DNA from: Rhodoplanes sp963712435
Lineage (GTDB): Bacteria; Pseudomonadota; Alphaproteobacteria; Rhizobiales; Xanthobacteraceae
Direction of reading: 5' to 3'
Assembly (NCBI GenBank): GCA_963712435.1
Contig: CAVQIB010000003.1
Span: 726,794-790,793, forward strand
DNA: 64,000 bases
Of the stretch, positions 37,601-47,310 are shown one piece after another (the stretch's first letter is position 1; every line of letters starts with the position of its first letter). The notes beneath the pieces were generated by a model that saw only the letters and a program-made list of their open reading frames with translations, was not told the origin of the DNA and did no database searches. A program made the translations under genes and the position numbers.

Positions 37601-38221
37601 CAAACATGGCGCTCTTCGGTTCCGATTTCGAGGCAGGAGTCGAGCCCGTAGCGATAGAATAGTCTCAGGCACAGCGCGTGCAGGGCCGCGACGAAAGCGA
37701 TGTCGGGGTCCTTGGCGAGCGCGTCGCGCAGTGCGAGCGTGCGGTGGGCGGTACGAGCCGGTCGGGGATCGGCCGCACGCCCTCGTCTTCCTCGGGCGGT
37801 TCGGGCGCGGTCTCGCCCGCGCGGGATCGGCGTCGAAAGCGACCCGGACTCGGCGCCGGTCCCAGCCTCGTCATCGGCGCCGTCATAAGCGCCGTGCTCG
37901 GACGGCGCCACCGGGACCTCGTCTTCGGGCCGGACATACCCGCGTTCGAGCCGCAGGACGCCCGAGCCGTCGATGCTGACAAATGCGCCGGCGCGGGCGA
38001 TCTCGGCGGCGGCGTAGATGATGGGGCGCTCGTCAAGTGCGGCCAGCGCCGTCTCGATCTCGGCGAGGCGGTGATTGATCTCTTCAGGGATGTCGTTCGC
38101 CTCGGCGTAGGTCTTTTCCAGTTTGTCGAACTCGACCCGGAGGGCCTCGTGAGCGGCCGTCTCTTCGGTGAGCGGGCGCTGCTCTCCGATCAGACGCCGC
38201 AGATTGTAGATCCATAGGGGA
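37600..38221 (-). pseudogene. Middle fragment of a plasmid-type ParB/RepB-like nuclease protein
   Basis: The visible protein (EFDKLEKTYAEANDIPEEIN, LAEIETALAALDERPIIY, GAFVSIDGSGVLRLERGYVRPED) is the central part of the large ParB-domain proteins found on alphaproteobacterial plasmids and phages. Both the N-terminal ParB nuclease part and the C-terminal end are missing. Frames change near 37860 and 37750 (EEDEGVRPIPDRLV, then AHRTLALRDALAKDPDIAF). It abuts a phage capsid fragment at 38222 and an IS tail at about 37600, so it is a relic of an integrated plasmid or phage. Confidence 0.7.
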
Positions 38222-39246
38222 AGTCCGGCGCCCGCATCAATCCGCAGCACCCGCTTTCCGAGCCGGCCCGGCGCTACGCCTACTCCACCTGCGCGGAGAT
38301 GGCGCGCGAACTGCTGATCGTCCGGGGCCACCCGGTGACCGGACTGTCACCGGCCGCGATCATCACTCGCGCGCTGCACACCACCAGCGACTTCGGCCTG
38401 ATCGTCGGCGACACCATCGGCCGCACGCTGCGCGCCGCCTATCAGGCCGCGCCGGTCGGCATCCGCCGTCTCGGCCGGCAGACCACGGCGCGCGACTTCC
38501 GCACCGTCAACAAGATCATGCTGGGCGAAGCGCCGATGCTCGAAAAGCTCAACGAGCACGGCGAGATCAAGGCCGGCACGATGGCCGAGGCCGGAGGCCT
38601 ACAAGGTCGAGACCTTCGCCCGCAAGATCGGCGTCACCCGCCAGGTGCTGGTCAACGACGACCTCGGCGCCTTCGCCGATCTGTCCCGCCGCATGGGCCA
38701 AGCGGCGGCTGAGACCGAGGCCAAGATCCTGGTCGATCTGTTGGAGGCAGGCAGCGGGAACGGTCCGGTCATGAACGATGGGAAGGCGCTCTTCCACGCC
38801 GATCATGGAAACAAGGCGGGAAGCGGCGCGCGATTGCCGACGCGACGCTGTCCGCCGCCCGGCTCGCCATGCGCAGCCAGACGGGCTTTCCGGCCAGCGC
38901 ATCCGCGTGACGCCGAAATTCCTGCTCGTGCCGCCGGCGCAGGAAACTACGGCCGAGAAGTGGCTCGCCACGATCGCCGCGGCGACGGCGGCCGATGTGA
39001 ACCCGTTCTCGGGCTCACTGTCGCTGGTGGTCGAGCCGCGGCTGGCGAGCGCCACGCGCTGGTACGTGACCGCCGACCCGGCCGAGATCGACGGGCTCGA
39101 GTTCGCCTATCTCGCCGGCGGCGAAGGACCGCAGGTCGAGAGCCGAATCGGGCTGGGATGTGGACGGAGTCGAGATCCGCGTGATCCTCGATTTTGGCGC
39201 GGGCTTCATCGACTACCGCGGCTGGTTCATGAACGCGGGGGCGTGA
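38222..39246 (+). pseudogene. Phage major capsid / prohead protease C-terminal part
   Basis: The conserved block RALHTTSDFGLIVGDTIGRTLRAAYQAAP and ARDFRTVNKIMLGEAPMLEKLNEHGEIK, then VTRQVLVNDDLGAFADLSRRMGQ and FHADHGNKA, is the major capsid part of prophage protease-capsid proteins. The end (VDGVEIRVILDFGAGFIDYRGWF) is the normal C-terminus. Upstream the frame begins at NPQHPLSEPARRYAYST, so the protease half is missing and the gene is truncated at the ParB junction. Frames change near 38595, 38825, 38890 and 39160. It is followed at once by two more head genes, so it is a remnant of a tailed-phage head module. Confidence 0.78.
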
Positions 39247-39462
39247 TGGCCGACCTCGCCCAGCTCAAGCGTGGCGCGATGCGCTGCTGCGGGCGCGCTA
39301 TCCCGGCCTGCGCATCGTCGAGGTCGACGGCCGGCGCGTGACCTACGCGACCGACGCCGAGATGGCGACGGCGCTTGCCGATCTCGAACCGGCGTATCGC
39401 AGCCGCGCGATCCGGCCGCATCTCCGTCGGTGCGCATCCAATCCTCGAAAGGAGTTCTGACC
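39246..39462 (+). CDS. Phage head-tail joining (gpW-like) small protein, frameshifted
   Basis: The start ADLAQLK and the block RRVTYATDAEMATALADLE, followed by VRIQSSKG, are typical of the small phage head-tail joining proteins next to the capsid gene. Pieces lie in three frames, with extra bases near 39270, 39405 and 39457. About 71 residues. The ATG overlaps the capsid stop. Confidence 0.65.
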
Positions 39463-39464
39463 AT

Positions 39465-39806
39465 GAAGAACTTCATCCAGAACGGCGACATCGATCACCG
39501 TCACCGCGCCGACCGGCGGCGTGCCTCGGGCGAGGGGCTGATGGTCGGCAACATCTTCGGCATCGCCGCCTACACCTCGGCCGAGGGCGAGCCGGTCGAG
39601 ATCTCGACCATTGGCGTCTTCCAGCTGCCGAAGCTGGCCAGCGCCGTGATCGCCGCCGGCGCGCGCGTCGCGTGGGACGACACCGCGAAGGAAGTCGTGC
39701 TGCCGGGCGTCGGTATGGTCCCCATCGGCATCGCCACGTTGCGGCCGGGAACGGCACCAGCACGGTCCGCGTCCGGCTCGACGGCGTGGTGACCGAGGCG
39801 GCCTAG
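39465..39806 (+). CDS. DUF2190 phage capsid-associated protein
   Basis: DUF2190 proteins are capsid decoration-type proteins of prophages. The pattern NFIQNGD, then ITVTAPTGG, GVASGEGLMVGNIFGIAA, GVFQLPKLASAVIAAGARVAWD and IGIATL is clear. Two compensating shifts occur near 39490 and 39522 and another pair near 39745. 113 residues. It starts 3 bp after the gpW-like gene with AAAGGAG as ribosome site. Confidence 0.78.
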   Translation, partial: EELHPERRHRSPSPRRPAACLGRGADGRQHLRHRRLHLGRGRAGRDLDHWRLPAAEAGQRRDRRRRARRVGRHREGSRAAGRRYGPHRHRHVAAGNGTSTVRVRLDGVVTEAA

Positions 39807-40101
39807 CCGGTCACTGACGACCACTGCGTCTCTGCTTTTCGATCGCAGTCTCCGCCATTGCGCGAATTCAGGAACGTACTCAGCAGTCCGGCAGGTCGAA
39901 GGACCACGTCACACCCGGATAGCCATGCCGGTCGGAGGTGGGGACTTGGGTCGCAAGATCTGTTTCCCTCGTGAGCTGGCGGATATATTAACAGTTCCGG
40001 AGTTTGGGCCGAGGGGGGCCGCATGCAGGAAGAATTGGAGCTGGTTCATTGCGAGTGCCAACGGAATGGTGACGAAGTAGCGAACGCCGTGGGGTCAAAT
40101 C
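39807..40101. other. Gap between prophage fragment and DUF262 gene
   Basis: About 295 bp without a convincing gene, tRNA or repeat. An AT-rich stretch (CGGATATATTAACAG) near 39978 could hold a promoter for the next gene. Confidence 0.4.
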
Positions 40102-40575
40102 ATGGAACGAGTTGATTACAAGTCTCTCATCATCTCCGATCTTCTCGGATTTTATAACGGCAAGACCCTCAACCTGAATCCTTGGTACCAGCGCCGTTCG
40201 GTGTGGTCATTGCCGCAGCGCGCGTATCTCATGAACACGATTTTTGAGAAGAAGCCTGTTCCTTCCATCTACATTCGCCAACAGATCGACATTGAAAGCG
40301 AGCGGAGTATCAAAGAGGTTGTTGACGGCCAGCAACGCGTTCGGACCATTATTTCCTATCGAGCCGACGAGTTTGCGGCCAAGCACCCTGCCCACAAGGC
40401 GCGCGTGAAGTATTCCAATTTAACTGCACCGCAAAAGAGCAGCTTGCTATCCACTGCGCTGTCCGTCGGCTATCTGATTGGAGCCACCGACCAGGACGTT
40501 ATCGAGATCTTCGGGCGCATCAATTCAGTGTCGAAGACGCTGAATCCAATGGAGAAGCTAAACGCGCTCTACAGT
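40102..40575 (+). pseudogene. DUF262 (GmrSD N-terminal/ParB-like nuclease) protein, cut by IS21
   Basis: The product has the DUF262 core LNLNPWYQRRSVWSLPQRAYLMNTIF, PVPSIYIRQ and EVVDGQQRVRTI; DGQQR is the ParB-like active-site motif. The family includes the N-terminal part of GmrSD-type restriction enzymes and other phage-defence nucleases. After SVSKTLNPMEKLNALYSGE the frame enters IS21 sequence, so the gene lost everything after about residue 158. Its base composition is less GC-rich than the dcw genes, suggesting transfer. Confidence 0.72.
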
Positions 40576-41459
40576 GGAGAATCTCGGCGTAGGTGCGGTT
40601 GACCGCCGGTTCGTAGAAGCAGGCCTTGGCGATGCCCGACTTCAGATTGTCGGACACCACCATCGCCGGAACCGCCGCCGAGGAAGGCGAAGGCGCGCGT
40701 GTGCGAGCCGATCCAGTCGGCCAGGCCCTGCGTCCACGTGGCCTCGGCATAGGTGTAGTTCGACGCGCCGAGCGCCGCGACGAACAGCTGCGCCGGCATC
40801 GCCTCGCCGGTCGATGCGTCGATCACGTCGAGCGTCGTGCCGGCGTAGTCGACGAACAGGCGCTCGCCGGCGACATGGGTCTGCCGCATGGTCGGCGACA
40901 GCCGCGCCTCGAAGGCGCGGTAGAGCTCGCAGAACCGGCTGTAGCCGTAGCCGTCGGGGTGCGCGGCGCGATGCTCCTCCCACAGGAGCTGCAGTGTCAC
41001 CCCCGGCCGCCGCAGTTCGCGATGGATCGCAGCCCAGTCCGGCCGCGGCCGAGATTCCTTGGCCGTAATCGCGGACGGCGGATAGAGCCGGCGCTCCAGC
41101 GCCTCGTCCGTCACGCCGTCGGGCAGCGGCCAGAAAACGCCCGCGCGTCCCGCCCGCCGAAGACAGTCCCCGGCGGCCGTCGCGCTTATCCCGAGGCTGG
41201 CGGCGATCTTGCGTTTGGACAGGCCGGCGGCCGACAGCCTCAGCACGTCGCGAATCTTGCGCATGGGTAATCTCGCTCCAGGCATGCCCCGCTCCTTGTG
41301 GAAAGGAGTGAAGCAATGCCGATTCGCAGATCACCCAACGACGCCCGTCACCCCCGTCCACAGGGTGGTCGCGATCACCCGGAACAGGTGGTCGCGATCA
41401 ATCGGAATGACTGGTCGCAATCAATCGGAACGCCTGATCGCGATCATCCGGTGCGCGCA
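40576..41459 (-). mobile_element. IS21-family element, copy A (one end only)
   Basis: It contains the left end with tandem GGTCGCGATCA-type repeats (41370-41459, terminal TGCGCGCACC) and the N-terminal part of istA on the minus strand. It is cut off at 40576 against the DUF262 gene. The copy at 58993-59749 is nearly identical and in opposite orientation. Confidence 0.82.
40577..41285 (-). pseudogene. istA: IS21-family transposase IstA, N-terminal part (copy A)
   Basis: An HTH region (LRLSAAGLSKRKIAASLGIS), then AAIHRELRRPGVTLQLLWEEH and GYGYSRFCELYRAFEARLSP, and the start of the DDE domain (GERLFVDYAGTTLDVID, VAALGASNYTYAEATW, with VVSDNLKSGIAKACFYEP in another frame). One frameshift near 40672. 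The catalytic domain is cut off, so it cannot transpose alone. Confidence 0.85.
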
Positions 41460-41576
41460 CCTTTCATCGTAAAGGCGGTGCCACCGCCACCATCATGAGC
41501 GCCTCCCTCCCTCCGTCGCCTGATCTGATGCAGGCCGGGTCGCGGCCCGATCTGACGCGATCATACGCAGGAAAAC

Positions 41577-41720
41577 ATGGGCGACATCATCGCAAAAGCC
41601 GAACAGCCGAAGGTTCCGGCGCTGGGCTCGCTCTTAGTCGGAACCAGTCTCACCTTGGCGTCGCTGATTATCGTTCCGGCTGGGTCGCAGGCTCTCGGGC
41701 TGACCAGCCGCAGCCAGTGA
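41577..41720 (+). CDS. Possible 47-residue hydrophobic protein
   Basis: The frame MGDIIAKAEQPKVPALGS has a ribosome-like CAGGAAA just upstream and then a hydrophobic stretch (LLVGTSLTLASLIIVPAGSQAL) long enough for one membrane helix. No family recognised. It overlaps the region where the reverse transcriptase fragment begins and may be chance or a phage/holin-like relic. Confidence 0.25.
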   Translation: MGDIIAKAEQPKVPALGSLLVGTSLTLASLIIVPAGSQALGLTSRSQ

Positions 41721-42066
41721 AACAGGTGGCGATCCCGAAGCCCGGCGGGGGCGAGCGCGCGCTCGGCATCCCGACCGTGCTCGACCGGTTCATCCAGCAG
41801 GCCCTGCTACAGGTCCTGCAGCCGCTGTTTGACCCAACCTTCTCGGAGGCGAGCTACGGCTTGCAGCCCGGACGGCGGGCGCACGACGCGGTGCGTCGCG
41901 CGCAGGCCTACGTGCAGGCGGGGCCGCAGCTTTGTGGTGGACATCGACCTGGAGAAGTTTTTCGACCGGGTCAACCACGACATCCTGATGGGACTGTTGG
42001 CCGAACGGATCGCGGACTGTTAAGTGCTGCGGCTGATCCGCCGCTACCTCAACGCGGGCGTGATCG
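41700..42066 (+). pseudogene. Group II intron reverse transcriptase fragment
   Basis: RT domain blocks are clear: PVKQVAIPKPGGGERALGIP, VLDRFIQQALLQVLQPLFDP, FSEASYGLQPGRRAHDAV and FVVDIDLEKFFDRVNHDILM (RT block with the first catalytic Asp). An in-frame TAA stands at 42021 before VLRLIRRYLNAGV. The fragment ends at about 42066, before the YADD active site, and its N-terminus is missing. A dead intron piece. Confidence 0.8.
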
Positions 42067-42377
42067 ACACTGGTCGCGATCGATCGTACCGAGTGCGCGA
42101 TGGGCGGGAACGAGTGGTTGCGATCGCCCGAACGCGCACCCGTTGCGCCCCGTGCTCTCGATCGGATCGAACCAACTGTCGAAAAGACGCTGGTCCCGCA
42201 CAGTCGCGCGGTTATCCGTCTTTTGCTGCGCCGTGAAGCTGAAACCGCGGCGAATAAATGCCATGATTTCTTGGCCTTATGCACGGCAGGCGAACTGACC
42301 CGCCCCCCATCGTTTCTCACTTCGATGGATATGGCCTCTCGACTTCATAAACAACGTACGCGAACCGAGGAAAGCCT
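42067..42377. other. Gap with an IS21-like end
   Basis: The first about 80 bp (TGGTCGCGATCGATC, GGTTGCGATCGCCC, GCGCAC) resemble the tandem terminal repeats of IS21 copies A and B and may be a third end. From about 42200 on the composition drops toward that of the membrane-protein gene; no gene is visible there. Confidence 0.4.
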
Positions 42378-44080
42378 ATGTTGAAAAACGTAGCAACCGG
42401 CCGATGGTCCGGATTATCGCCGATCCGCGACGGGGGCCGCGGTAATTTGCACCGCCTGATCTGGAATAGGCAAAGCGCCCGAGATATAGCGTCAATATCT
42501 ATAACTTGGGGTCTGCTGGTTTTTTGTCTGACCATCGGTCAGGCTATCAACTATCGACTTGGTTCCGCGCCTTGGCCTATGGGTGAAGATCGAGTTTGGG
42601 TCGACATACTGCAGAACCGAAGCCCACTCGAAGTGGCAAAGGCATTCTGGCAAATTAACGACCGTAACCCGCTTGCTCCGTGGTGGTACATTGCGATCAG
42701 CCCAGTTATTCTTCGGTATGATTCCGGATTATTTATCACCAGGGAAATCGTTGGCCTGTTTTTGGCGATTACGACATACGTTTTCTTGCTTACTTTGACG
42801 CAAACACGGCTGTTTGCATTAAGCGTGGCTTGTGTCGTCGCTGTGTTTACTGCAAATGGCTACATTGATCACATCTACTGGACTATGCATGTTGCTCTTA
42901 TTTTCTCTTTATGTTCGCTAACCTTCTACCGACTGTTTGTCGATACAACTCCAGGCGATTATCGGCTCTACATAGGTGCCGTCGTCATGTGGTTGATCGC
43001 AGTGGGTACCTACAGCATACAAAGCGGTGCAATCCTAGCGGTTGGTCTTCTTGCGTTTATCGTTCCCGCACAGCAATGATCAGGCGTTTCCAGCGCGCAG
43101 CGACCGATGCGCTGCCTTTTGCGATACTATTCGTCATTTATTGGCTTGAATGGCAAACAACATCTCGCGACAGCTATTTAGCCCGACCACACTTGATGGC
43201 AGGCATTTCATCGATTTGTCAGGCTTTTAGGCACTTTGATTATCTCGCGTTCTATTACAGCGTCTTTTATGCTGACCGCAGCAACCGCCTATTTTTTCTA
43301 GTAAGCGCTTTTGCAGTTGGATCTTGGGTTTATTACTTGATAACTCGCGCCGACCAGAAAAGCGCCCCTCCTTTTCCGCTGGGTCGCCTATTGGAAGCAA
43401 CGATCGTAGTTGTATGCTTGATGCTGCCGGTTGCGGCAGTAGAGGCAACCGGTTATGGAATTATCGGTGAAGCTTGGAGAAAAGTGTATCAGTTTACAAC
43501 ACCTTTTATATACCTTTTGATTGTCGCTGCCATTTTGTCGAGTTTACCGGCGGCAACTTCACGGATATTATGGCCTGCAGCGGTGGCCGTGTTAGCAGCA
43601 ATAGGGGCGGCCGTGTCTCTCGGGATAAATCATATTCAGGTAAACGTCACTCAGAACGAAAGGGCGCTGCGCGACGCATTGGGGGAATTTGCCAAAGAGA
43701 ATGCCGCTTACGGATACCCGCCTCCCTATCATTTTTTGATAAAGCGAGAGCCTGACTTCATTTGGTACTCGTCAGACGTCCTCAGCCCGACATATGGTCG
43801 GACTTGGTCGTTCCCTCCGTTGATATATTTCCGTTTTTTTCCGCGAGAGGACACAGGAGATGCAAGGCAGTTCTTACGGTTCACCGAAAGAGGCGTCGAA
43901 AACGGCGCGCTTGATGGAGGCGCCGTTAGTTATAGGAACTTATATATGCTTTTAGCCGACGGCGCAGGCATTCGGCGTTTGTGTCGCGTCGGCCCGGATG
44001 ACGTAGCGTCTCCTTTCCTCGAATGGAGACGCTCCGGTGAGTTCACGTCTACGCTAGGCGAATGCGCAGACAGCCGATGA
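42378..44080 (+). CDS. Multi-pass membrane protein, probably surface-polysaccharide related (one frameshift)
   Basis: Two overlapping open frames join near 43070, where one base seems missing (IVPAQ continues as MIRRFQRAATDALPFAIL). The whole, about 567 residues, has ten or more hydrophobic helices in the first two thirds (SISITWGLLVFCLTIGQAI, IVGLFLAITTYVFLLTL, LLEATIVVVCLMLPVAAVE) and a soluble C-terminal domain of about 170 residues. The layout resembles GT-C type glycosyltransferases, but no family motif was recognised. Base composition is AT-richer than the surrounding DNA, pointing to transfer. Context with gmd and glycosyltransferases suggests lipopolysaccharide or exopolysaccharide assembly. 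Confidence 0.7.
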
Positions 44081-44559
44081 TGGCCATGCGTATCTTCGCC
44101 GAAAGGACTGGGAGTAATCGAGCGCTTCTATGCGACCGCCACCTTGCGGCGGCTTTTATCTCTAGGATAATATTTTAAATATGGATGGATAATTCCTGCA
44201 TTCGGTGATGGGGATTTCCTCAGTGGAAGGATGACGTTCCGCTTACCGACCTTAGGCACGTACGTCGAAACGGTTCGAATTGGTTCAGAAGGAGGCAGTT
44301 AGCAAGAGACCGAAGGCGCTTCCGGCTCCGATACCAAGAATGCCCGGCGACGCCTCGATGCCTAGGATCTGCAACGCCAACAGCGATATCGTCGTAACCG
44401 GCGTGACGACCCCACGTCTCGGCTGCTGAGCGGGATGCCGAAGCCTCAGCGCCGCGTTCCGAAGCGGATCGGCATCCAGTACTGACGGATCGCTTCCACA
44501 CACATCGGGATGTCTTGATGGGCGTCGCGTAGGAAGGCTGCGGTCTCGGGTCCGGGGCG
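44081..44559. other. Gap after the membrane protein
   Basis: About 480 bp. The plus strand shows nothing recognisable. On the minus strand the end of the ISAs1-like piece may extend here with broken frames (a frame ending IPMCVEAIRQYWMPIRF is open but was not assigned). Confidence 0.35.
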
Positions 44560-44854
44560 CGGCGGACCGAGCATGGGTCGTCCTATGTCGTCGACGCAGT
44601 GCAGGAGTATCGGCAACAGCAGGCCATGGTGGATGTCGCCGGGATTCAGAAGCGGCGAACAAGCGGAACGCTGGAGGTCGGAGCGCGAGCCGTCGGTCGA
44701 TCAATGCGTGGATTTGGCGGTACGACCGCGCCCCGCTCAGCATGGCGATGATCGAAAACAGGATCACGCCGACTTGGCCGTACATCTTCCCTTCGGCGCG
44801 CCGCCGGTCCGGGATCGAGGCGAGACAGGACGCAAGATCAAACCTTGGCTCCAT
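44560..44854 (-). pseudogene. ISAs1-family transposase, N-terminal remnant
   Basis: LASIPDRRRAEGKMYGQVGVILFSIIAMLSGARSY followed by RQIHALIDRRL is the N-terminal domain of ISAs1 (DDE_Tnp_1-associated) transposases. The catalytic part is missing and the frame breaks after residue about 65. Confidence 0.68.
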
Positions 44855-44979
44855 GGGGCAACCTCCGAATCAGGTTGCTCCCGATAGATTCAGAGAGGAT
44901 CCGCCCAGAAAAGCAGAAAATGCCTCCTGACGCCCCCGCGGTCTCGGCCAGTCCTCACGGCGTCAAGTCAAGAGCGTTG

Positions 44980-45694
44980 AACAGCCGTGACCGACAACGA
45001 AAGCTATTTTGTCTCAGAAGCTTCGGTCTATCGTCTGCTCAAGGCGCTCGATCTGATCGCCAGCCCGGCCTTCATCGTCATCAAGGCGGCGGACGAGTTC
45101 TCCGACAAGACCACGGCGCCCAACCAGCTGTGGCAGACCGACTTCACTTACCTGAAGGTCATCGGCTGGGGCTGGTTCTATCTGTCGACGGTGCTCGACG
45201 ACTTCTCGCGCTACATCATCGCCTGGAAGCTGTGCACGACGATGAAGGCTGAGGATGTCATCGCCACGCTGGACCTGGCGCTAAAGGCTTCGGGGCTGGA
45301 TCAGGCCACGGTCGTTCACCGACCGCGGCTCCTGTCGGACAATGGATCGAGCTACATCTCCGCCGACCTCGCCAAATGGCTGGACCGCCAGGACATCGAT
45401 CACGTTCGCGGCGCGCCCTATCACCCGATGACCCAGGGCAAGATCGAGCGCTGGCACCAGACGTTGAAGAACCGCATCCTGCTCGACAACTACTACCTGC
45501 CCGGCGACCTCGAGGCTGAGATCGGAGCCTTCGTCGCCGACTACAATCATCTGCGTTACCACGAGAGCCTCGCCAATCTGACACCGGCCGACGTCTACTT
45601 CGGACGCGGCCAGACAATCCTCATCGAACGGGAAAGGATCAAACGACAGACCATCGCAAACCGACTCTTGCTGCATCGTCAGCAAGCCGAATAA
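44980..45694 (+). pseudogene. IS3-family transposase OrfB, N-terminally truncated
   Basis: The integrase core is complete: QLWQTDFTYLKVIGWGWFYL (first Asp), LLSDNGSSYIS (second Asp), and HPMTQGKIERWHQTLKNR (Glu), then NNLTPADVYFG-like LANLTPADVYFGRGQTIL. The first about 60 residues and OrfA are absent, so it is inactive. The right-end repeat (CAAAAACTCTGACGACGGACA) is still present at about 45746-45766. Confidence 0.85.
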
Positions 45695-45737
45695 CATCAT
45701 CAAACAGACGAGCCAGAGCCTCCCTTAAATGACGCCG

Positions 45738-45868
45738 CTCGCTGTCCCAAAAACTCTGACGACGGACACCTCGCCGAGGTCAATCACAAAATCATCAACG
45801 GCCATCTCAATAGCCGGATCGACGATCCCGCAGCGCTCGCGCTCAAGGCCGCGGCCTTAAAACGCCGC
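45738..45868. other. IS3 right end and unassigned transposase tail
   Basis: 45746-45766 is the right inverted repeat of the IS3 element. After it, a short plus-strand frame reads NHKIINGHLNSRIDD, reminiscent of IS66 C-termini, but too short to assign. It abuts the 3' end of gmd. Confidence 0.4.
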
Positions 45869-46855
45869 TTAAGCCTTACAAATTGATTCCTTAATTCGTT
45901 TTAGATCAGCCTCCAGCATCTCAGTCAGCATTTCTTCTACCGACGTCCTCGGTTCCCAACCGAGTTTTCGCCTCGCTTTGGTCGGATCTCCTAGCAACCT
46001 ATCAACGTCCGCGGGACGGAAATACTTATCAGTAATAACAATGTGATCGCCTGAATTGAGACCAGCACTGCGGAAGACTATTTCGCACATCTCACGGACG
46101 GAGAGAGACCGACCAGTTGCGATCACAAAGTCATCAGGCCGTTCCTGTTGAAGCATTAACCACATCGCTTCGACATAGTCTCGAGCGTGCCCCCAATCGC
46201 GCTTCGTTTCAATGTTTCCTAGTTCAAGATGCTGTCGAAGGCCAAGTTTGATGCGTGCAACTCCATCAGTTACTTTACGCGTAACAAACTCAGTTCCCCG
46301 AAGAGGCAATTCATGATTAAATAGTATGCCGCAAGACGCGTGCAAACTAAAGCTCTCCCGATAGTTGACCGTCATACAATGAGCAAAAACCTTTGCCGCC
46401 GCATAAGGTGAGCGGGGACGAAAAGGGGTTGTTTCAGTCTGTACTTGGGCACTCGTAAGGCCGAACATTTCTGATGATGATGCTTGATAGAAACGCGCGC
46501 TTGGCAGTTCAAGCCGGACGGCTTCTAGCATATTTGCAGCTCCCAGGCCCGTGACTGTCCCGGTTAGTAATGGCTGATCCCAAGAGGCCTTTACAAAAGA
46601 TTGTGCTGCTAAATTATAAACCTCATCAGGCTTAACTTGTCTGATAATACGCAAGATTGAGGATAAATCTGTGATATTACCGTCGACGAAACAAACGTCG
46701 TCTTGTATCCCAAGCCATCGCAGCTTGGCATCCATTACGTCGCTGCCGCTACTGCGTCGAACAATCCCATAAACTTCATAGTTCTTGCCAAGCAAAAATT
46801 GCGACAGGTACGCCCCATCCTGACCAGTAATCCCTGTGACTAAGGCACGCTTCAA
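45869..46855 (-). CDS. gmd: GDP-mannose 4,6-dehydratase
   Basis: Gmd converts GDP-D-mannose to GDP-4-keto-6-deoxymannose, precursor of fucose, rhamnose or perosamine sugars in surface polysaccharides. The NADP motif is VTGITGQDGAYLSQFLL, the catalytic triad area YQASSSEMFG and SPYAAAKVFAH, and the family part GIVRRSSGSDVMDAKLRW. 328 residues, no frameshift, close to full length. Moderately AT-rich. No partner reductase or aminotransferase is next to it; both neighbours are IS remnants. Confidence 0.92.
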   Translation of the reverse strand: MKRALVTGITGQDGAYLSQFLLGKNYEVYGIVRRSSGSDVMDAKLRWLGIQDDVCFVDGNITDLSSILRIIRQVKPDEVYNLAAQSFVKASWDQPLLTGTVTGLGAANMLEAVRLELPSARFYQASSSEMFGLTSAQVQTETTPFRPRSPYAAAKVFAHCMTVNYRESFSLHASCGILFNHELPLRGTEFVTRKVTDGVARIKLGLRQHLELGNIETKRDWGHARDYVEAMWLMLQQERPDDFVIATGRSLSVREMCEIVFRSAGLNSGDHIVITDKYFRPADVDRLLGDPTKARRKLGWEPRTSVEEMLTEMLEADLKRIKESICKA

Positions 46856-46959
46856 AAGCCCCCCCCTACGAGTTCATCGTTTCCGAAGTCAGGCGGCCCG
46901 ATCCGGGCTTGTCGGACCAAGTATGGACGAAAGATGACGCTTGCATTCATCTATGGGGG

Positions 46960-47310
46960 CCATGATGCGATCCTTCAAGGCATGCCTTGGCCTCCATCTT
47001 GATGAGGGGCTCCTTGCCCCAACGCGGGCGATCGGCGAAGACCATAGGCGATTTCCGCTGTACGCAGCGCTGGACCGTCTGATGGTGCACGCGGACGGTG
47101 CGCGCCACTGCAAAGAAGACGGGTCGTTACGACAGGTCAGCACGCCTGCTCGACGCGGCTCCGCTTTCCATCCGCGAGCGCATGGTCGAAACCAGATCAG
47201 CCACGTCGTCTTCTCCGATCGGACACGCGCCACCATGCGGTCATCCTCGACACCGTTCGGCCAATCAGAAGTCAGCGAAAGTATCACTCGGCGAAACCAT
47301 CACGATGCGA
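46960..47310 (-). pseudogene. IS630-like transposase remnant
   Basis: Minus-strand fragments in different frames (ARTVRVHHQTVQRCVQR, then FADRPRWGKEPLIKMEAKAC) match the HTH and linker of IS630-like transposases (VHPQTV and PRPGKEP patterns). Several frame breaks; only the N-terminal region is represented. Confidence 0.4.

Noticed and set aside
39807..40101. tRNA or attachment site next to the prophage relic
   Set aside because: I found no cloverleaf, TTCGA-type loop or repeated core that would mark a tRNA or att site.
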